This document shows positions 7,716-15,207 of a stretch of 19,535 nucleotides of DNA, piece after piece. Both the position numbers and the translations under genes were made by a program. The notes beneath the pieces were generated by a model. The model ran no database searches. It worked only from the letters and a program-made list of their open reading frames with translations, and was not told the origin of the DNA. Origin of the DNA: Candidatus Woesearchaeota archaeon CG11_big_fil_rev_8_21_14_0_20_43_8 (GTDB lineage Archaea > Nanobdellota > Nanobdellia > Woesearchaeales > CG08-08-20-14). Where the stretch lies: positions 1 through 19,535 of the forward strand of contig PCVE01000134.1 in assembly GCA_002762705.1 (NCBI GenBank). The letters run 5' to 3'. Each line of letters begins with the position of its first letter. Positions within the stretch are counted from its first letter, which is position 1.

Positions 7716-7919
7716 TCAATTTTTAAATTTCTTCGGATAATGCGGGCAATCTTTGCATTCAGGATTTTCCCAATCTGGAATTTCTGGACATTCTGGGAAC
7801 TGCTGAGTGCAGCCGCTCCTCTTGAAGACTTCAAGCCTTTCGTCCAGAAGCTCTTCAGGGGATTTCTTCTCTTTTGGCTTTCCCTTACTTTTGACTATAT
7901 TCACTGGTATTCTTGCCAT
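7716..7919 (-). CDS. Small four-cysteine (zinc-finger-like) protein, unknown
   Basis: A 67-residue protein starting at the ATG at 7919. An earlier in-frame ATG at 7937 exists, but a TATA-like box centred near 7944 puts the transcript start almost exactly on 7919, so a leaderless start there is preferred. The N-terminal half is Lys/Pro-rich and basic. The C-terminal half has C37, C44, C55 and C58 (Cx6C and CPHY-type Cx2C) plus H60, which could form a small zinc or Fe-S site. No family was recognised. Confidence 0.68.
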   Translation of the reverse strand: MARIPVNIVKSKGKPKEKKSPEELLDERLEVFKRSGCTQQFPECPEIPDWENPECKDCPHYPKKFKN

Positions 7920-7939
7920 ATAAATGACAAAATGCATTT

Positions 7940-7949
7940 CTTTTATAAG
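7940..7949 (-). promoter_or_regulatory. TATA-like box deciding the start at 7919
   Basis: CTTATAAAAG on the minus strand, centred about 26 bases from the ATG at 7919. The longer start at 7937 would lie upstream of the predicted transcript start. Confidence 0.5.
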
Positions 7950-8002
7950 TGTTTGTTATTTAAGTGGAAAAACATATCTATTTACAAGATGAGAATGCCT
8001 TG

Positions 8003-10120
8003 TCATTCCTTCGCTGGCTTGTCTTTCTTCTCCTTCTTGTCATCTTTCTTGAACTTCTCTTTCAATACTTCTTTGATATCATCCCAGCTCTTGCCGAACA
8101 TGATGTCACATAGCTCTTTGAAATCAGATACAGCGTACACTTTGAAATGTCCATCGCTAAATGCAGACACCACGTCTTCATCAAGCATGAGATTCTCTAT
8201 GTTGCTCTTTGGCATCGCGACGCCATAGAACCCTTCCTCGCCTTTGTCGGTGAAATCCTTGCTCGCTCTTTTGCAGACTTCGTAGAATCCCTCTATCTTT
8301 TTGTTAGCGCCGCCGATAGGCATGGCATTGCCAAAAGAGTCAGACGATCCTGTGACTGCTATGTTCTGTCGGATTGGGAGTTCAGAGATTGCTGATATCA
8401 CTGCGGTCAGCTGGCTCAATGTCGCACTGTCTCCATCGATGCTTGAATTGCCCTGCGCTCTTCCGATGACGACGGTGTATGGGAGCTTAAGATCCATGTC
8501 AGACAGTTCACCCTTGAGTATATGCTCAAGGAGCTTCACGCTCTTGTTGTAACTATTCTTGCTAAAGCTGCTGTCTTTCTCCAGATTTCTTATGCTGCTC
8601 CCCGATTCGAGCTTCCGAGCCACATATCTTTTTGGAAAGCCGAAATCTCCTGCGACCATGAGCACGTTGATCTGCCCTACAGCCCATCCGGATGTATCGA
8701 CACGTTCCAATCCTCGTTCAATGCGCCCCATGAGATATTGCTCGTAATCATCATCGAATGACTTCTGCAGTCTGATGGCTTTCCTGATATGTTCGCGTGC
8801 TACAGAATCAGAACCCTCACGTCTTGCTTCTCTAGCTGAAAGAAGGATCAGTCTTTGGTATGACTTCTCATCAGTGCTTATATTGAGCTTGCTTTGCTGA
8901 GATCTAAGGCCCTCTTCGATGAGAGCTTCTATCCCGCTCTTCGAAAGTATAAGGCCTTTCTTTTCTGCAAAATACTGGAAGCGTCCTGCTAATCCCATCA
9001 AGATATCATGGTTTGTCGCATCCGCATCTTGCTTGAATAATACCTCGCACCCGAAAAGCGAAGCGAAATCAGGGTCGGACATGCTGAGCCGATTGAAATC
9101 GTATTGGTCGCCGACAAGCATCAGCCTGACATCTGCCTCGAGATCATCCGATCTTGTCCTTGGTTGCACAGCCTGTCTCTGATTCATGCGACCATCCGGA
9201 TCTATATGCCCATAGCCATCCTTCACAGTCCTGACTATCTCAGGTATGAGTGATGGACATTTGCATAGGAGCTTATATGCGTCGAGCATCAGGATGTTCT
9301 TGTTTGCTCTGAAGATCGCGCCTGCCTCATAGTAAGAATGGCTGTCGCTTCCGTTCTTTGCAGCAAGCTTTTTTCCAAAGATATTCTCATAGTCATATTC
9401 GTCTGGGATCACGACACTTGTAGATGATCCTTCGACTACAACAGCAGCATCATATTTCTTGCATGTCCTCTGGTGTATCTCTTCCTCATCGACAAATCCA
9501 GCCTGACCGGAATCAGAGACAAAGAATTTTGTGTCGCCGCCGCCAGACATGATTGTCGGGATATCTTTAGGCAGCTCTTCTTTTATCTTTTGAAGATAAG
9601 CCGTGAAAAGCTCCTTGTCTTCATCAGAAACGTCATCGACATGATTCATTTTGAGAAAATCTTCAAAATGTTTTCCGACAATGCTCGTTGCAAGCGCTTC
9701 AGGCTTTTGGTCTGAGCTATGGACCGATCCTACGAATTCTTCCATGATCTTCTCAAAGATTTCATTATAATCGCCTACGAATCTGTCGCCTTTCCCTTGC
9801 TTGAAGTGATAGCATTCTGAATCCACATCAGCAGTCATAGAGAAAGCATGGACAAGCACCTGATCAGGAGCGGAATTTGGTTCTATGAGATCACCGATGT
9901 AATCAACGAGTGGATCATCATCTTTTATCTCCCGGCCATAGACAAAGCAATGGTAACCATCATCCTTGAACTCTGCCATATCTTTGAAAAGCTCAAGACC
10001 TTCGATCGCACGTTTCTGCCCGGGGAATAGTGTGGCACATCCATCACATCGATCATCAAGAACTATTGTCTTCCTAAGCTCTTTGAGCGGAACTTCATAT
10101 TTTTCAAGTAATTCTATCAT
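8003..10120 (-). CDS. LonC/AAA_32-type Lon protease with degenerate P-loop
   Basis: A 705-residue Lon-family protein with an N-terminal AAA-like region and a C-terminal Lon serine protease domain. Numbered from the ATG at 10120, the catalytic Ser is S565 in DGDSAT and the Lys is K608 in GGANKKIEGF, 43 residues apart, as in bacterial Lon. The AAA part keeps the family pattern (FPGQKRAIEGL; YENIFGKK; GAIFRANKNILMLDA with D280; LMLVGD). Where Walker A should be (about 56-68) it reads YGREIKDD, with no GxxxxGK[ST]. It therefore resembles the LonC group, which lacks ATPase activity. A CDGC pair sits at 25-28. The C-terminal tail is Lys-rich. No membrane helix is seen. A TTG at 10126 is an alternative start with better spacing from GGAGGAGGG. 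A paralogous protease domain lies at 18837-19535. Confidence 0.88.
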   Translation of the reverse strand: MIELLEKYEVPLKELRKTIVLDDRCDGCATLFPGQKRAIEGLELFKDMAEFKDDGYHCFVYGREIKDDDPLVDYIGDLIEPNSAPDQVLVHAFSMTADVDSECYHFKQGKGDRFVGDYNEIFEKIMEEFVGSVHSSDQKPEALATSIVGKHFEDFLKMNHVDDVSDEDKELFTAYLQKIKEELPKDIPTIMSGGGDTKFFVSDSGQAGFVDEEEIHQRTCKKYDAAVVVEGSSTSVVIPDEYDYENIFGKKLAAKNGSDSHSYYEAGAIFRANKNILMLDAYKLLCKCPSLIPEIVRTVKDGYGHIDPDGRMNQRQAVQPRTRSDDLEADVRLMLVGDQYDFNRLSMSDPDFASLFGCEVLFKQDADATNHDILMGLAGRFQYFAEKKGLILSKSGIEALIEEGLRSQQSKLNISTDEKSYQRLILLSAREARREGSDSVAREHIRKAIRLQKSFDDDYEQYLMGRIERGLERVDTSGWAVGQINVLMVAGDFGFPKRYVARKLESGSSIRNLEKDSSFSKNSYNKSVKLLEHILKGELSDMDLKLPYTVVIGRAQGNSSIDGDSATLSQLTAVISAISELPIRQNIAVTGSSDSFGNAMPIGGANKKIEGFYEVCKRASKDFTDKGEEGFYGVAMPKSNIENLMLDEDVVSAFSDGHFKVYAVSDFKELCDIMFGKSWDDIKEVLKEKFKKDDKKEKKDKPAKE

Positions 10121-10186
10121 ACTCAAATGGACCCTCCTCCAATAGAACAGGTATGATCACAGATTTTATAAGGCTTTCGACAATGA

Positions 10187-10876
10187 TCAAAACGTAGGTC
10201 CGGGTCTATTAGTCATCTTCGTCAAAGCTTTCGCATATTGGCAATATCCGCAATCATCCGCTGGCTTTGGCATATCTCCCTCGAGCACAGAGACCGCTTC
10301 ATTGAAGATCTTCGCTGCTTTCTTTGGATTGGTATCCAGCTTCATCAGGTCAGATGCGAAGACAATGTTCCCATCAGAGAATATTTTGGGATGCAGAAGC
10401 AGGATATACGCAGTGCCGCTTGACTTCATGCCGTTCTTTCTCAGCATCAGATCATAGCAATCCATCTGGGATTGATAATAATGGGAGATGTCTTCTTTTG
10501 CAGGGAAACCTCTTGTCTTGAAATCGAATACCGCGAACTTGCCTTCATCATCCACCAGAAGATCATCGATCGCGCCGAAGAGCACATGGCCGTCGCTGCT
10601 TTTACATTGTATGCCCTGGCGATTGTTGCGCCATCGGTCCATTTTTTTTCTATCCGGATATAATCTGAACATCCCTTCAAGCTCTTTAAGCTCGATAGGC
10701 AATGTGCCATCCTCTCTATGCTTGTCGAAATACTTTTTTGCGACCATATCGATTCCGTTCGGAAGGCTTGGAAAAAGACCCCGCGGCCTGTAGAAAGATC
10801 TCTTTTTCTGGAGCCAGAAACATCTTTGGCATTCTTTGAATACATTCAATGCCGATGGAGATAATCGATATGCCAT
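10187..10876 (-). CDS. PD-(D/E)xK nuclease, Cas4/RecB-like, with four possible Fe-S cysteines
   Basis: A 229-residue protein with the core motifs of the PD-(D/E)xK nuclease superfamily: GAIDDL (D104), then VFDFKTR (D118, K120), then a QMDCY motif (Q137, Y141) of the RecB/Cas4 branch. Cysteines C16 and C19 near the N-terminus and C209 and C212 near the C-terminus match the split arrangement that holds an iron-sulfur cluster in Cas4 and AddB-type nucleases. The N-terminal LSPSALNVFKECQRCFWL is typical for this branch. No cas genes or CRISPR array are in the window, so it is more likely a DNA repair or processing nuclease. A TATA-like box at 10902-10911 lies about 30 bases before the ATG. Family confident; role inferred. 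Confidence 0.85.
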   Translation of the reverse strand: MAYRLSPSALNVFKECQRCFWLQKKRSFYRPRGLFPSLPNGIDMVAKKYFDKHREDGTLPIELKELEGMFRLYPDRKKMDRWRNNRQGIQCKSSDGHVLFGAIDDLLVDDEGKFAVFDFKTRGFPAKEDISHYYQSQMDCYDLMLRKNGMKSSGTAYILLLHPKIFSDGNIVFASDLMKLDTNPKKAAKIFNEAVSVLEGDMPKPADDCGYCQYAKALTKMTNRPGPTF

Positions 10877-10901
10877 GTCGATTTTTGGTTATTTCGAGGA
10901 G

Positions 10902-10911
10902 ATATATAATA
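10902..10911 (-). promoter_or_regulatory. TATA-like box of the Cas4-like nuclease gene
   Basis: TATTATATAT on the minus strand, centred about 30 bases before the ATG at 10876, which implies a very short or absent leader and a promoter separate from the rhodanese gene. Confidence 0.45.
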
Positions 10912-10921
10912 TCTTCGTCTC

Positions 10922-11233
10922 TTAGAGACCAACGTCATGCCATGCGATCATCCCGCCTGCGAGATTGAAGACACTGGAAAAACCAAGACGTCTCATAAGC
11001 GCCATCGCTCTAGCTGATCGCCTGCCGCTCCTGCAATAGACCAGATACTTGTTCTCTTTTGGCAATTTTTTCAGCCGGTCAGTGAAATCGCATTCGTGGA
11101 TGCTTATATTGATGGCACCATTGATATGATCCTCTGAGAATTCCGTTGTCGTCCTGACATCTATAGCCACAGCACCATCTTTATCGAGAAGCAGCATTGC
11201 TCTCTTTGGATCCAGATCGATGAACGCTTTCAT
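10922..11233 (-). CDS. Single-domain rhodanese
   Basis: A 103-residue rhodanese-fold protein, a sulfur-transfer domain that carries sulfane sulfur on a cysteine. The active-site loop CRSGRRS starts at C67 and is intact. DVRTTTEFSEDHINGAINI (25-43) and the C-terminal NLAGGMIAWHD are also typical. The length fits single-domain rhodaneses from the ATG at 11233. The frame extends upstream to 11296, but that start would lie before the predicted transcript start set by the TATA-like box at 11309-11320, so 11233 is preferred. It lies 45 bases upstream of the nuclease gene in the same direction; a functional link is not shown. Confidence 0.9.
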   Translation of the reverse strand: MKAFIDLDPKRAMLLLDKDGAVAIDVRTTTEFSEDHINGAINISIHECDFTDRLKKLPKENKYLVYCRSGRRSARAMALMRRLGFSSVFNLAGGMIAWHDVGL

Positions 11234-11308
11234 ATGATTGACCAGAATAACCAGCCTTATTATTTTTTTCGCAAGTTTCGACAGATTATTTCCCAAAAGT
11301 TAGCAAAA

Positions 11309-11320
11309 TTTTATATAATA
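11309..11320. promoter_or_regulatory. TATA-like box usable in both directions between rhodanese and helical protein
   Basis: TTTTATATAATA is TATA-like on both strands and is the only good candidate between the divergent genes starting at 11233 and 11372. It would give leaders of roughly 30 bases (plus) and 54 bases (minus). Confidence 0.4.
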
Positions 11321-11371
11321 GAGATATTCCTTAGAATCAGGCAAATCTGGTGCTCTAAGCAAGTGAATTAT

Positions 11372-11827
11372 ATGATCGAAGAATATCAAGAAGCCGTCCA
11401 GGAGCTCAAAAGAGCTGATCATTCTATTTTCGCGACTTTGAAATACACAAGGACTATGGATGTGCTTCTAAACGTCGTCGAAAGACTTGTCAAAAGCATA
11501 GGTCTTTCCATGAAAGCCTGCCTCATAGTAGCAAAATCTGAAGGGAAACTAGAAGAGATTCCAGAAAACTCAAAAGGCAGAGAGATCCTTTTCCGTGAGC
11601 TGTTCCCGGATTATTCGAGCTATGCAGACATATACAGCAAACTAAAAAAAGTCATAGCCAGCGGAGACTATCAGGTCACAGAGGAATTTCGGAAGAATCT
11701 GACGATAAAGACACGCATCGACGGCTGCCCATACGACCTCAATGTAGAGATGGTGCATGATTACTACAAGCAGATCAGGGAATTTGTGAAAGAGATCAGA
11801 CCATTGATCGACACGCTGGACGACTAA
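11372..11827 (+). CDS. All-helical protein of unknown function
   Basis: A 151-residue, mostly helical protein starting at the ATG at 11372. The frame is open back to 11234, but that part is Phe/Ile/Arg-rich low-quality sequence overlapping the promoter, so the later ATG is preferred. It begins with ELKRADHSIFATLKYTRT, followed by a long amphipathic helix and a C-terminal helix pair. The size and helix pattern recall HEPN-type helical bundles, but the diagnostic R-x4-6-H motif is not clear, so the protein is left unassigned. Convergent with corA, with a 4-base overlap. Confidence 0.72.
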   Translation: MIEEYQEAVQELKRADHSIFATLKYTRTMDVLLNVVERLVKSIGLSMKACLIVAKSEGKLEEIPENSKGREILFRELFPDYSSYADIYSKLKKVIASGDYQVTEEFRKNLTIKTRIDGCPYDLNVEMVHDYYKQIREFVKEIRPLIDTLDD

Positions 11828-12780
11828 ATCCATTTCTTCTTCTTGAAATAGAAGAGCATCAGCGCGGAGAGAAGTGCCATGAAGCCAAGCACCGCAAAGT
11901 ATCCATATTTCCATTGAAGTTCAGGCATGTATTTGAAGTTCATGCCATAGATGCTTCCGACCACTGTCAGCGGCATCATGATTGTCGCGATTATCGTAAG
12001 CATCCTCATTATATCGTTCATCTTGTTCGACACAAGAGACATGTATGTGTTCAAAGTCCCTGAAAGCTCTTCTTTTAGTCCGTCGACAAGATCAGCGATC
12101 CTTACTGAATTGTCATGGACATCCCTAAAATACATCCTCGCGTCGCGTGAGATAAACGGAGTCTCTTTCTTCGTGAGCAGGATCAATTTGTCTTTCTGAT
12201 TGAACACTGTCCTCTTCATGTGCGATATCTTGTCTTTCATGTTATCAAGACGAGCAAGGACATCCTTTGTCGGATCCTTGAAACATTGTCTGTCCAATTT
12301 CTCAGCTTCTTCATCAAGCTTGTCGATCACAGGGAAATAATTGTCGATCTCCATGTCGATTATGTGATGGAATAGGATATCCACACCTTTCTTCATCAAA
12401 GATTCTATGACTTCGATGTTATTGCCAAGATCTACAAGCCGCTTTGACTTTGTCGTCTTGCATGTGATGAGAAAATTATTTCCAAGCACCACATCTATCT
12501 CTACAAAACGGATATCATGATCCCACCTGATGCCATAAAGTGCAGAGAACAAATAATTATTCTCGAATACCTCCACTTTCACCCGCGTGTTATTTGTGAA
12601 GCAATCCTCAGTCGTTACTGGATGAAGACCGAATATCTTCTCGAGCAGCATGAACTCATGTTTTTCAGGTTTGATGACATCGAACCATAGTTTTTTTTTC
12701 TTCTTGATCGCATCGAGAATATTCTTCTCATTGAATTCTATTCTGTCAAGCCGTTTATTGCAGGTATAAAACTCGATCAT
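11824..12780 (-). CDS. corA: CorA-type magnesium/divalent cation channel
   Basis: A 318-residue membrane transporter of the CorA family, which forms pentameric Mg2+ (or Co2+) channels in the cytoplasmic membrane. The signature GMN (residues 279-281, in SIYGMNFKYMPE) sits after membrane helix 1 (about 258-278). Helix 2 is about 295-312, followed by the usual basic C-terminus (KKKKW). The large N-terminal part (alpha/beta then long helices with FRDVHDNSVRIADLVD) is the cytoplasmic funnel. Length is typical. The ATG at 12780 is 28 bases from the centre of a TATA-like box, so probably leaderless. Confidence 0.95.
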   Translation of the reverse strand: MIEFYTCNKRLDRIEFNEKNILDAIKKKKKLWFDVIKPEKHEFMLLEKIFGLHPVTTEDCFTNNTRVKVEVFENNYLFSALYGIRWDHDIRFVEIDVVLGNNFLITCKTTKSKRLVDLGNNIEVIESLMKKGVDILFHHIIDMEIDNYFPVIDKLDEEAEKLDRQCFKDPTKDVLARLDNMKDKISHMKRTVFNQKDKLILLTKKETPFISRDARMYFRDVHDNSVRIADLVDGLKEELSGTLNTYMSLVSNKMNDIMRMLTIIATIMMPLTVVGSIYGMNFKYMPELQWKYGYFAVLGFMALLSALMLFYFKKKKWI

Positions 12781-12803
12781 GGTTATATTCCAGAAGAAAG
12801 ACC

Positions 12804-12812
12804 TTTAAATAC
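12804..12812 (-). promoter_or_regulatory. TATA-like box of corA
   Basis: GTATTTAAA on the minus strand, 28 bases (centre) before the ATG. The 11-base sequence GTATTTAAAGG here is identical to that before the lipoprotein gene at 13315-13325. Confidence 0.5.
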
Positions 12813-12828
12813 CTTGCTTTTCTGCATC

Positions 12829-13284
12829 TTACTTCTTTATTCGATTCAGAAGTTTTTCAGGTGGCACAGGGACACCCACTTTTTTTACCATTGGATCTTT
12901 CACAAGCCTCCAGAAATCCTGCTGCTTCAGACGGATGATGACATCAGTCTCTTCTGACGTCGTCCCATCTACGACCTGTCCACCATATTTATCCGCCAAT
13001 ATAATTGCATCGTCTTTGGTGACTGCATCTTGTAATCTAATAAGAACATCGACATTGCCATCATCTTTCAATGAATATCCTGGCATCCCATGCTTGATCA
13101 CTGAATTTGCGATCTTATAATCCCACTGCTCCACTTCCATCTCAGAAGCGTATTGTATCACATTCGGCTTTCCCGGTTGTTTTATCGCGCCATCAGGATT
13201 GAAGAATAATGAACAACCTGGCATTATCAGCATGAAAGAGATCAAAATCCCGATCAGCACTCCTTTTTTCATCATATATAGCAT
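12829..13284 (-). CDS. Predicted lipoprotein, function unknown
   Basis: A 151-residue protein with a signal-peptide-like start (MMKKGVLIGILISFMLIM) and IMPGC, a lipobox-like site with Cys24 as the likely lipid anchor. The mature part contains DVLIRLQDAVTKDDAIILAD and VIIRLKQQDFWRLVKDPMVK, suggesting a small alpha/beta domain that repeats a strand-helix unit. No family was recognised. Three ATGs are possible at the start (13284, 13275, 13272); the first is closest to the predicted transcript start near 13294. It may be co-transcribed with corA, but corA has its own TATA-like box in the gap. Confidence 0.75.
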   Translation of the reverse strand: MLYMMKKGVLIGILISFMLIMPGCSLFFNPDGAIKQPGKPNVIQYASEMEVEQWDYKIANSVIKHGMPGYSLKDDGNVDVLIRLQDAVTKDDAIILADKYGGQVVDGTTSEETDVIIRLKQQDFWRLVKDPMVKKVGVPVPPEKLLNRIKK

Positions 13285-13293
13285 TAGCTATCT

Positions 13294-13305
13294 GTGATTA
13301 ATCAC
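13294..13305. promoter_or_regulatory. Perfect 12-bp palindrome at the lipoprotein transcript start
   Basis: GTGATTAATCAC is a perfect palindrome between the TATA-like box (13317-13325) and the ATG at 13284, right at the predicted transcript start. A dimeric repressor bound here would block transcription. No binding data; chance occurrence is possible. Confidence 0.3.
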
Positions 13306-13345
13306 GCTTTTGGGCCTTTAAATACTTTATGCAGGATTCATAAGA

Positions 13346-13354
13346 AATATAAAA
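13346..13354 (+). promoter_or_regulatory. TATA-like box of the dCMP deaminase gene
   Basis: AATATAAAA, centred 27 bases before the ATG at 13377, as expected for a leaderless message. Confidence 0.5.
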
Positions 13355-13376
13355 CCCGCATATATCCCTGTCTACA

Positions 13377-14294
13377 ATGATAATCGGACTGACTGGCCAG
13401 GAGGGGGTCGGGGTTAGGGAGACTGCGAAGATACTTGAGCAGATGAATTTCTTTTGTGTGTCTTTCACCGAGCTCCTTGGAGAGGAATTCTCAAAAAAGA
13501 CCGCTGCGGCCAGCAAAGAGTCGATCGAGAAGGCAAAAGTGACCCTGAGTTCGACTTATGGATCGGGATTCCTTGCACGGCTTGCTGAGCAGCGTGTCAA
13601 AGATGGCGAGAATTTCGTATTCTACCCGATAACAGAGCCAGAAGAGGCGAAGCATCTCTTCAGGCGGGAAGATTTTTTGCTTGTGCAGGTGAAAGGGCAA
13701 CACATGCCAGGCAGGCATATCGATCCGCGCAGACAGAAAGTCGGACAGATGGCACGGGTGTCGATCCATAATGACAGCGCGCACCTTAGAGAGAAAGTTG
13801 AACGGCTTGTCGCGGACTGGATGTTCAGATTGCAGGACAAGCGGCCAGACTGGGACCATTACTTCATGAATATCGCTGAGGCTGTCAAGTTACGATGCAG
13901 CTGCATGTCGGCAAAGAAGGGCGCAGTGATCGTCCGTGACAAGCAGATCATCTCTGCCGGCTATAATGGCACGCCTAAAGGCATCAGACACTGCACTGAT
14001 GGCGGATGCATGCGATGCACTTCAAGACATATGGGCCGGATAAAGTCAGGCATCTATTCTGAACCTTGTGTGTGCGCACATGCTGAAGAGAATTCTATTG
14101 TGCAGGCAGCATACAATGGTGTATCTACCAAAGGCGCTACGATGTATACCACTTTCACGCCGTGTTCGAATTGCGCGAAGCTGATCATAAATGCAGGGAT
14201 CGTACGGGTTGTCGCCCGTATCGAATATCCTGATGAGACCGGTCGCAGGCTGCTTCATGACGCAGGGATCAAGTTCAATGTGCTGAAGGATTAA
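13377..14294 (+). CDS. dCMP deaminase with N-terminal nucleotide-kinase-like domain
   Basis: A 305-residue two-domain protein. Residues about 165-305 are a deoxycytidylate deaminase, which turns dCMP into dUMP for dTMP synthesis. The zinc site is CAHAEENS (H235, proton-shuttle E237) plus TPCSNC (C263, C266). The substrate-binding AGYNGTPKG and the extra cysteines (C206, C211, C214) of the second metal site are also seen. Residues 1-150 look like a P-loop kinase domain of the dephospho-CoA kinase type, but the loop reads GQEGVGVRE and lacks the Lys of GxGKS, so it is probably not catalytic. This fusion layout is known in archaea and eukaryotes. The deaminase gene is followed by the UPF0200 and DUF357 genes in the same direction. 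Confidence 0.92.
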   Translation: MIIGLTGQEGVGVRETAKILEQMNFFCVSFTELLGEEFSKKTAAASKESIEKAKVTLSSTYGSGFLARLAEQRVKDGENFVFYPITEPEEAKHLFRREDFLLVQVKGQHMPGRHIDPRRQKVGQMARVSIHNDSAHLREKVERLVADWMFRLQDKRPDWDHYFMNIAEAVKLRCSCMSAKKGAVIVRDKQIISAGYNGTPKGIRHCTDGGCMRCTSRHMGRIKSGIYSEPCVCAHAEENSIVQAAYNGVSTKGATMYTTFTPCSNCAKLIINAGIVRVVARIEYPDETGRRLLHDAGIKFNVLKD

Positions 14295-14302
14295 ACCAAA
14301 CG

Positions 14303-14309
14303 TTTATAT
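14303..14309 (+). promoter_or_regulatory. TATA-like box deciding the UPF0200 start
   Basis: TTTATAT, centred 27 bases before the ATG at 14333. This supports that ATG over the in-frame TTG at 14330. Confidence 0.5.
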
Positions 14310-14332
14310 CTATAATAATTTCTTTTTGCTTG

Positions 14333-14911
14333 ATGGAGAACAGATTTGTCGCTATCGTCGGCATGTGCGGCGCAGGGAAATCTATCGTCGCTGACAGGCT
14401 TGTTTTGGATGGATATGGTTTTTTTAGGTTCGGACAGATCGTGCTTGATATAGTGAAAGAAAGAGGGCTTGAACTGACTGAAGACAACGAGCGTTCTGTG
14501 AGAGAAGAGGTCAGGGCGGAGCATGGCATGGGCGCGATGGCGATACTTAATCTGCCAAAGATCAGATCATTGCTCGCGAAAGGCGATGTTGTGGGTGATG
14601 GGCTGTATAGCTGGACTGAATACAAGATACTGAAAAGTGAGTTCGGTGATCGCATGAGTGTCGTCGCGGTGCACGCAAGACCTGCGCTCCGTCATGAACG
14701 AATATCGAAGAGAGTGATGGGCTCTGATGACAAGGATCTCCGCAACAGGCCGTTCAGTGTGGAAGCAGCGAGGAAGAGAGATTTCGCCGAGATAGAGAAC
14801 ATCGAGAAGGGCGGGCCGATAGCGATGGCTGATTTCATGATAGAGAATCATGGCACGAAGGAAGAGTTCCGGGCGAAGATCGATGATGTGATCAGGGGAT
14901 TGAAGGGTTGA
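14333..14911 (+). CDS. UPF0200 family P-loop nucleotide kinase-like protein
   Basis: A 192-residue protein of the archaeal UPF0200 family, related to adenylate and dephospho-CoA kinases. The Walker A motif is intact: GMCGAGKS (residues 10-17). Other family features are a segment ending EHGMGAMA, the GDGLYSWTEY substrate-side motif, and the C-terminal KRDFAEIENIEKGGPIAMAD with DFMIENHG. The phosphoryl acceptor is not known. It may supply what the degenerate kinase-like domain of the upstream deaminase lacks, but this is speculation. The ATG at 14333 is preferred because of the TATA spacing. DUF357 follows after 5 bases. Confidence 0.88.
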   Translation: MENRFVAIVGMCGAGKSIVADRLVLDGYGFFRFGQIVLDIVKERGLELTEDNERSVREEVRAEHGMGAMAILNLPKIRSLLAKGDVVGDGLYSWTEYKILKSEFGDRMSVVAVHARPALRHERISKRVMGSDDKDLRNRPFSVEAARKRDFAEIENIEKGGPIAMADFMIENHGTKEEFRAKIDDVIRGLKG

Positions 14912-14916
14912 GAGAT

Positions 14917-15207
14917 ATGTCGCATGAGATAACCAAAGAGAAGCTTGACAAGTATTTTGGCGTGACAAGAGAGGCGCTTGATAAGATCAGGGTCGCGGCG
15001 CCTGACAAGACGCACCTTATGAAGACTGCCGATGATTTTCTGGACATGGCACGTCGCTATTTCACTGACGCTGAGCATTTCCGCGACAAGGATGATTTTG
15101 TGAATGCTTTCGCCGCTCTCAATTATGCGCATGGGTGGCTTGATGCCGGGGCTCGTCTAGGGCTGTTTGATGTCGGTCATGATTCCAGATTGTTCACAGT
15201 GGATTAA
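14917..15207 (+). CDS. DUF357 family archaeal protein
   Basis: A 96-residue helical protein of the archaeal DUF357 family, of unknown function. The signature lies in the C-terminal half: YFTDAEHFRDKDDFVNAF then NYAHGWLDAGARLGLF and a final LFTVD. The ATG at 14917 lies 5 bases after the UPF0200 stop; an in-frame TTG at 14908 overlaps that stop and is less likely. The two genes look co-transcribed. The 3' end overlaps the convergent helical-protein gene by 4 bases. Confidence 0.88.
   Translation: MSHEITKEKLDKYFGVTREALDKIRVAAPDKTHLMKTADDFLDMARRYFTDAEHFRDKDDFVNAFAALNYAHGWLDAGARLGLFDVGHDSRLFTVD

Noticed and set aside
10488..10793. Plus-strand open frame of 101 codons opposite the Cas4-like nuclease
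   Set aside because: Antisense to the nuclease motifs; Ser/Arg-rich low-information product with no start signal.
11372..11827. HEPN toxin
   Set aside because: The helical pattern is suggestive, but no clear R-x4-6-H motif and no neighbouring nucleotidyltransferase antitoxin gene were found.
13491..13859. Minus-strand open frame of 122 codons opposite the dCMP deaminase gene
   Set aside because: It is entirely antisense to a well-supported gene and has no recognisable domain or start signals.
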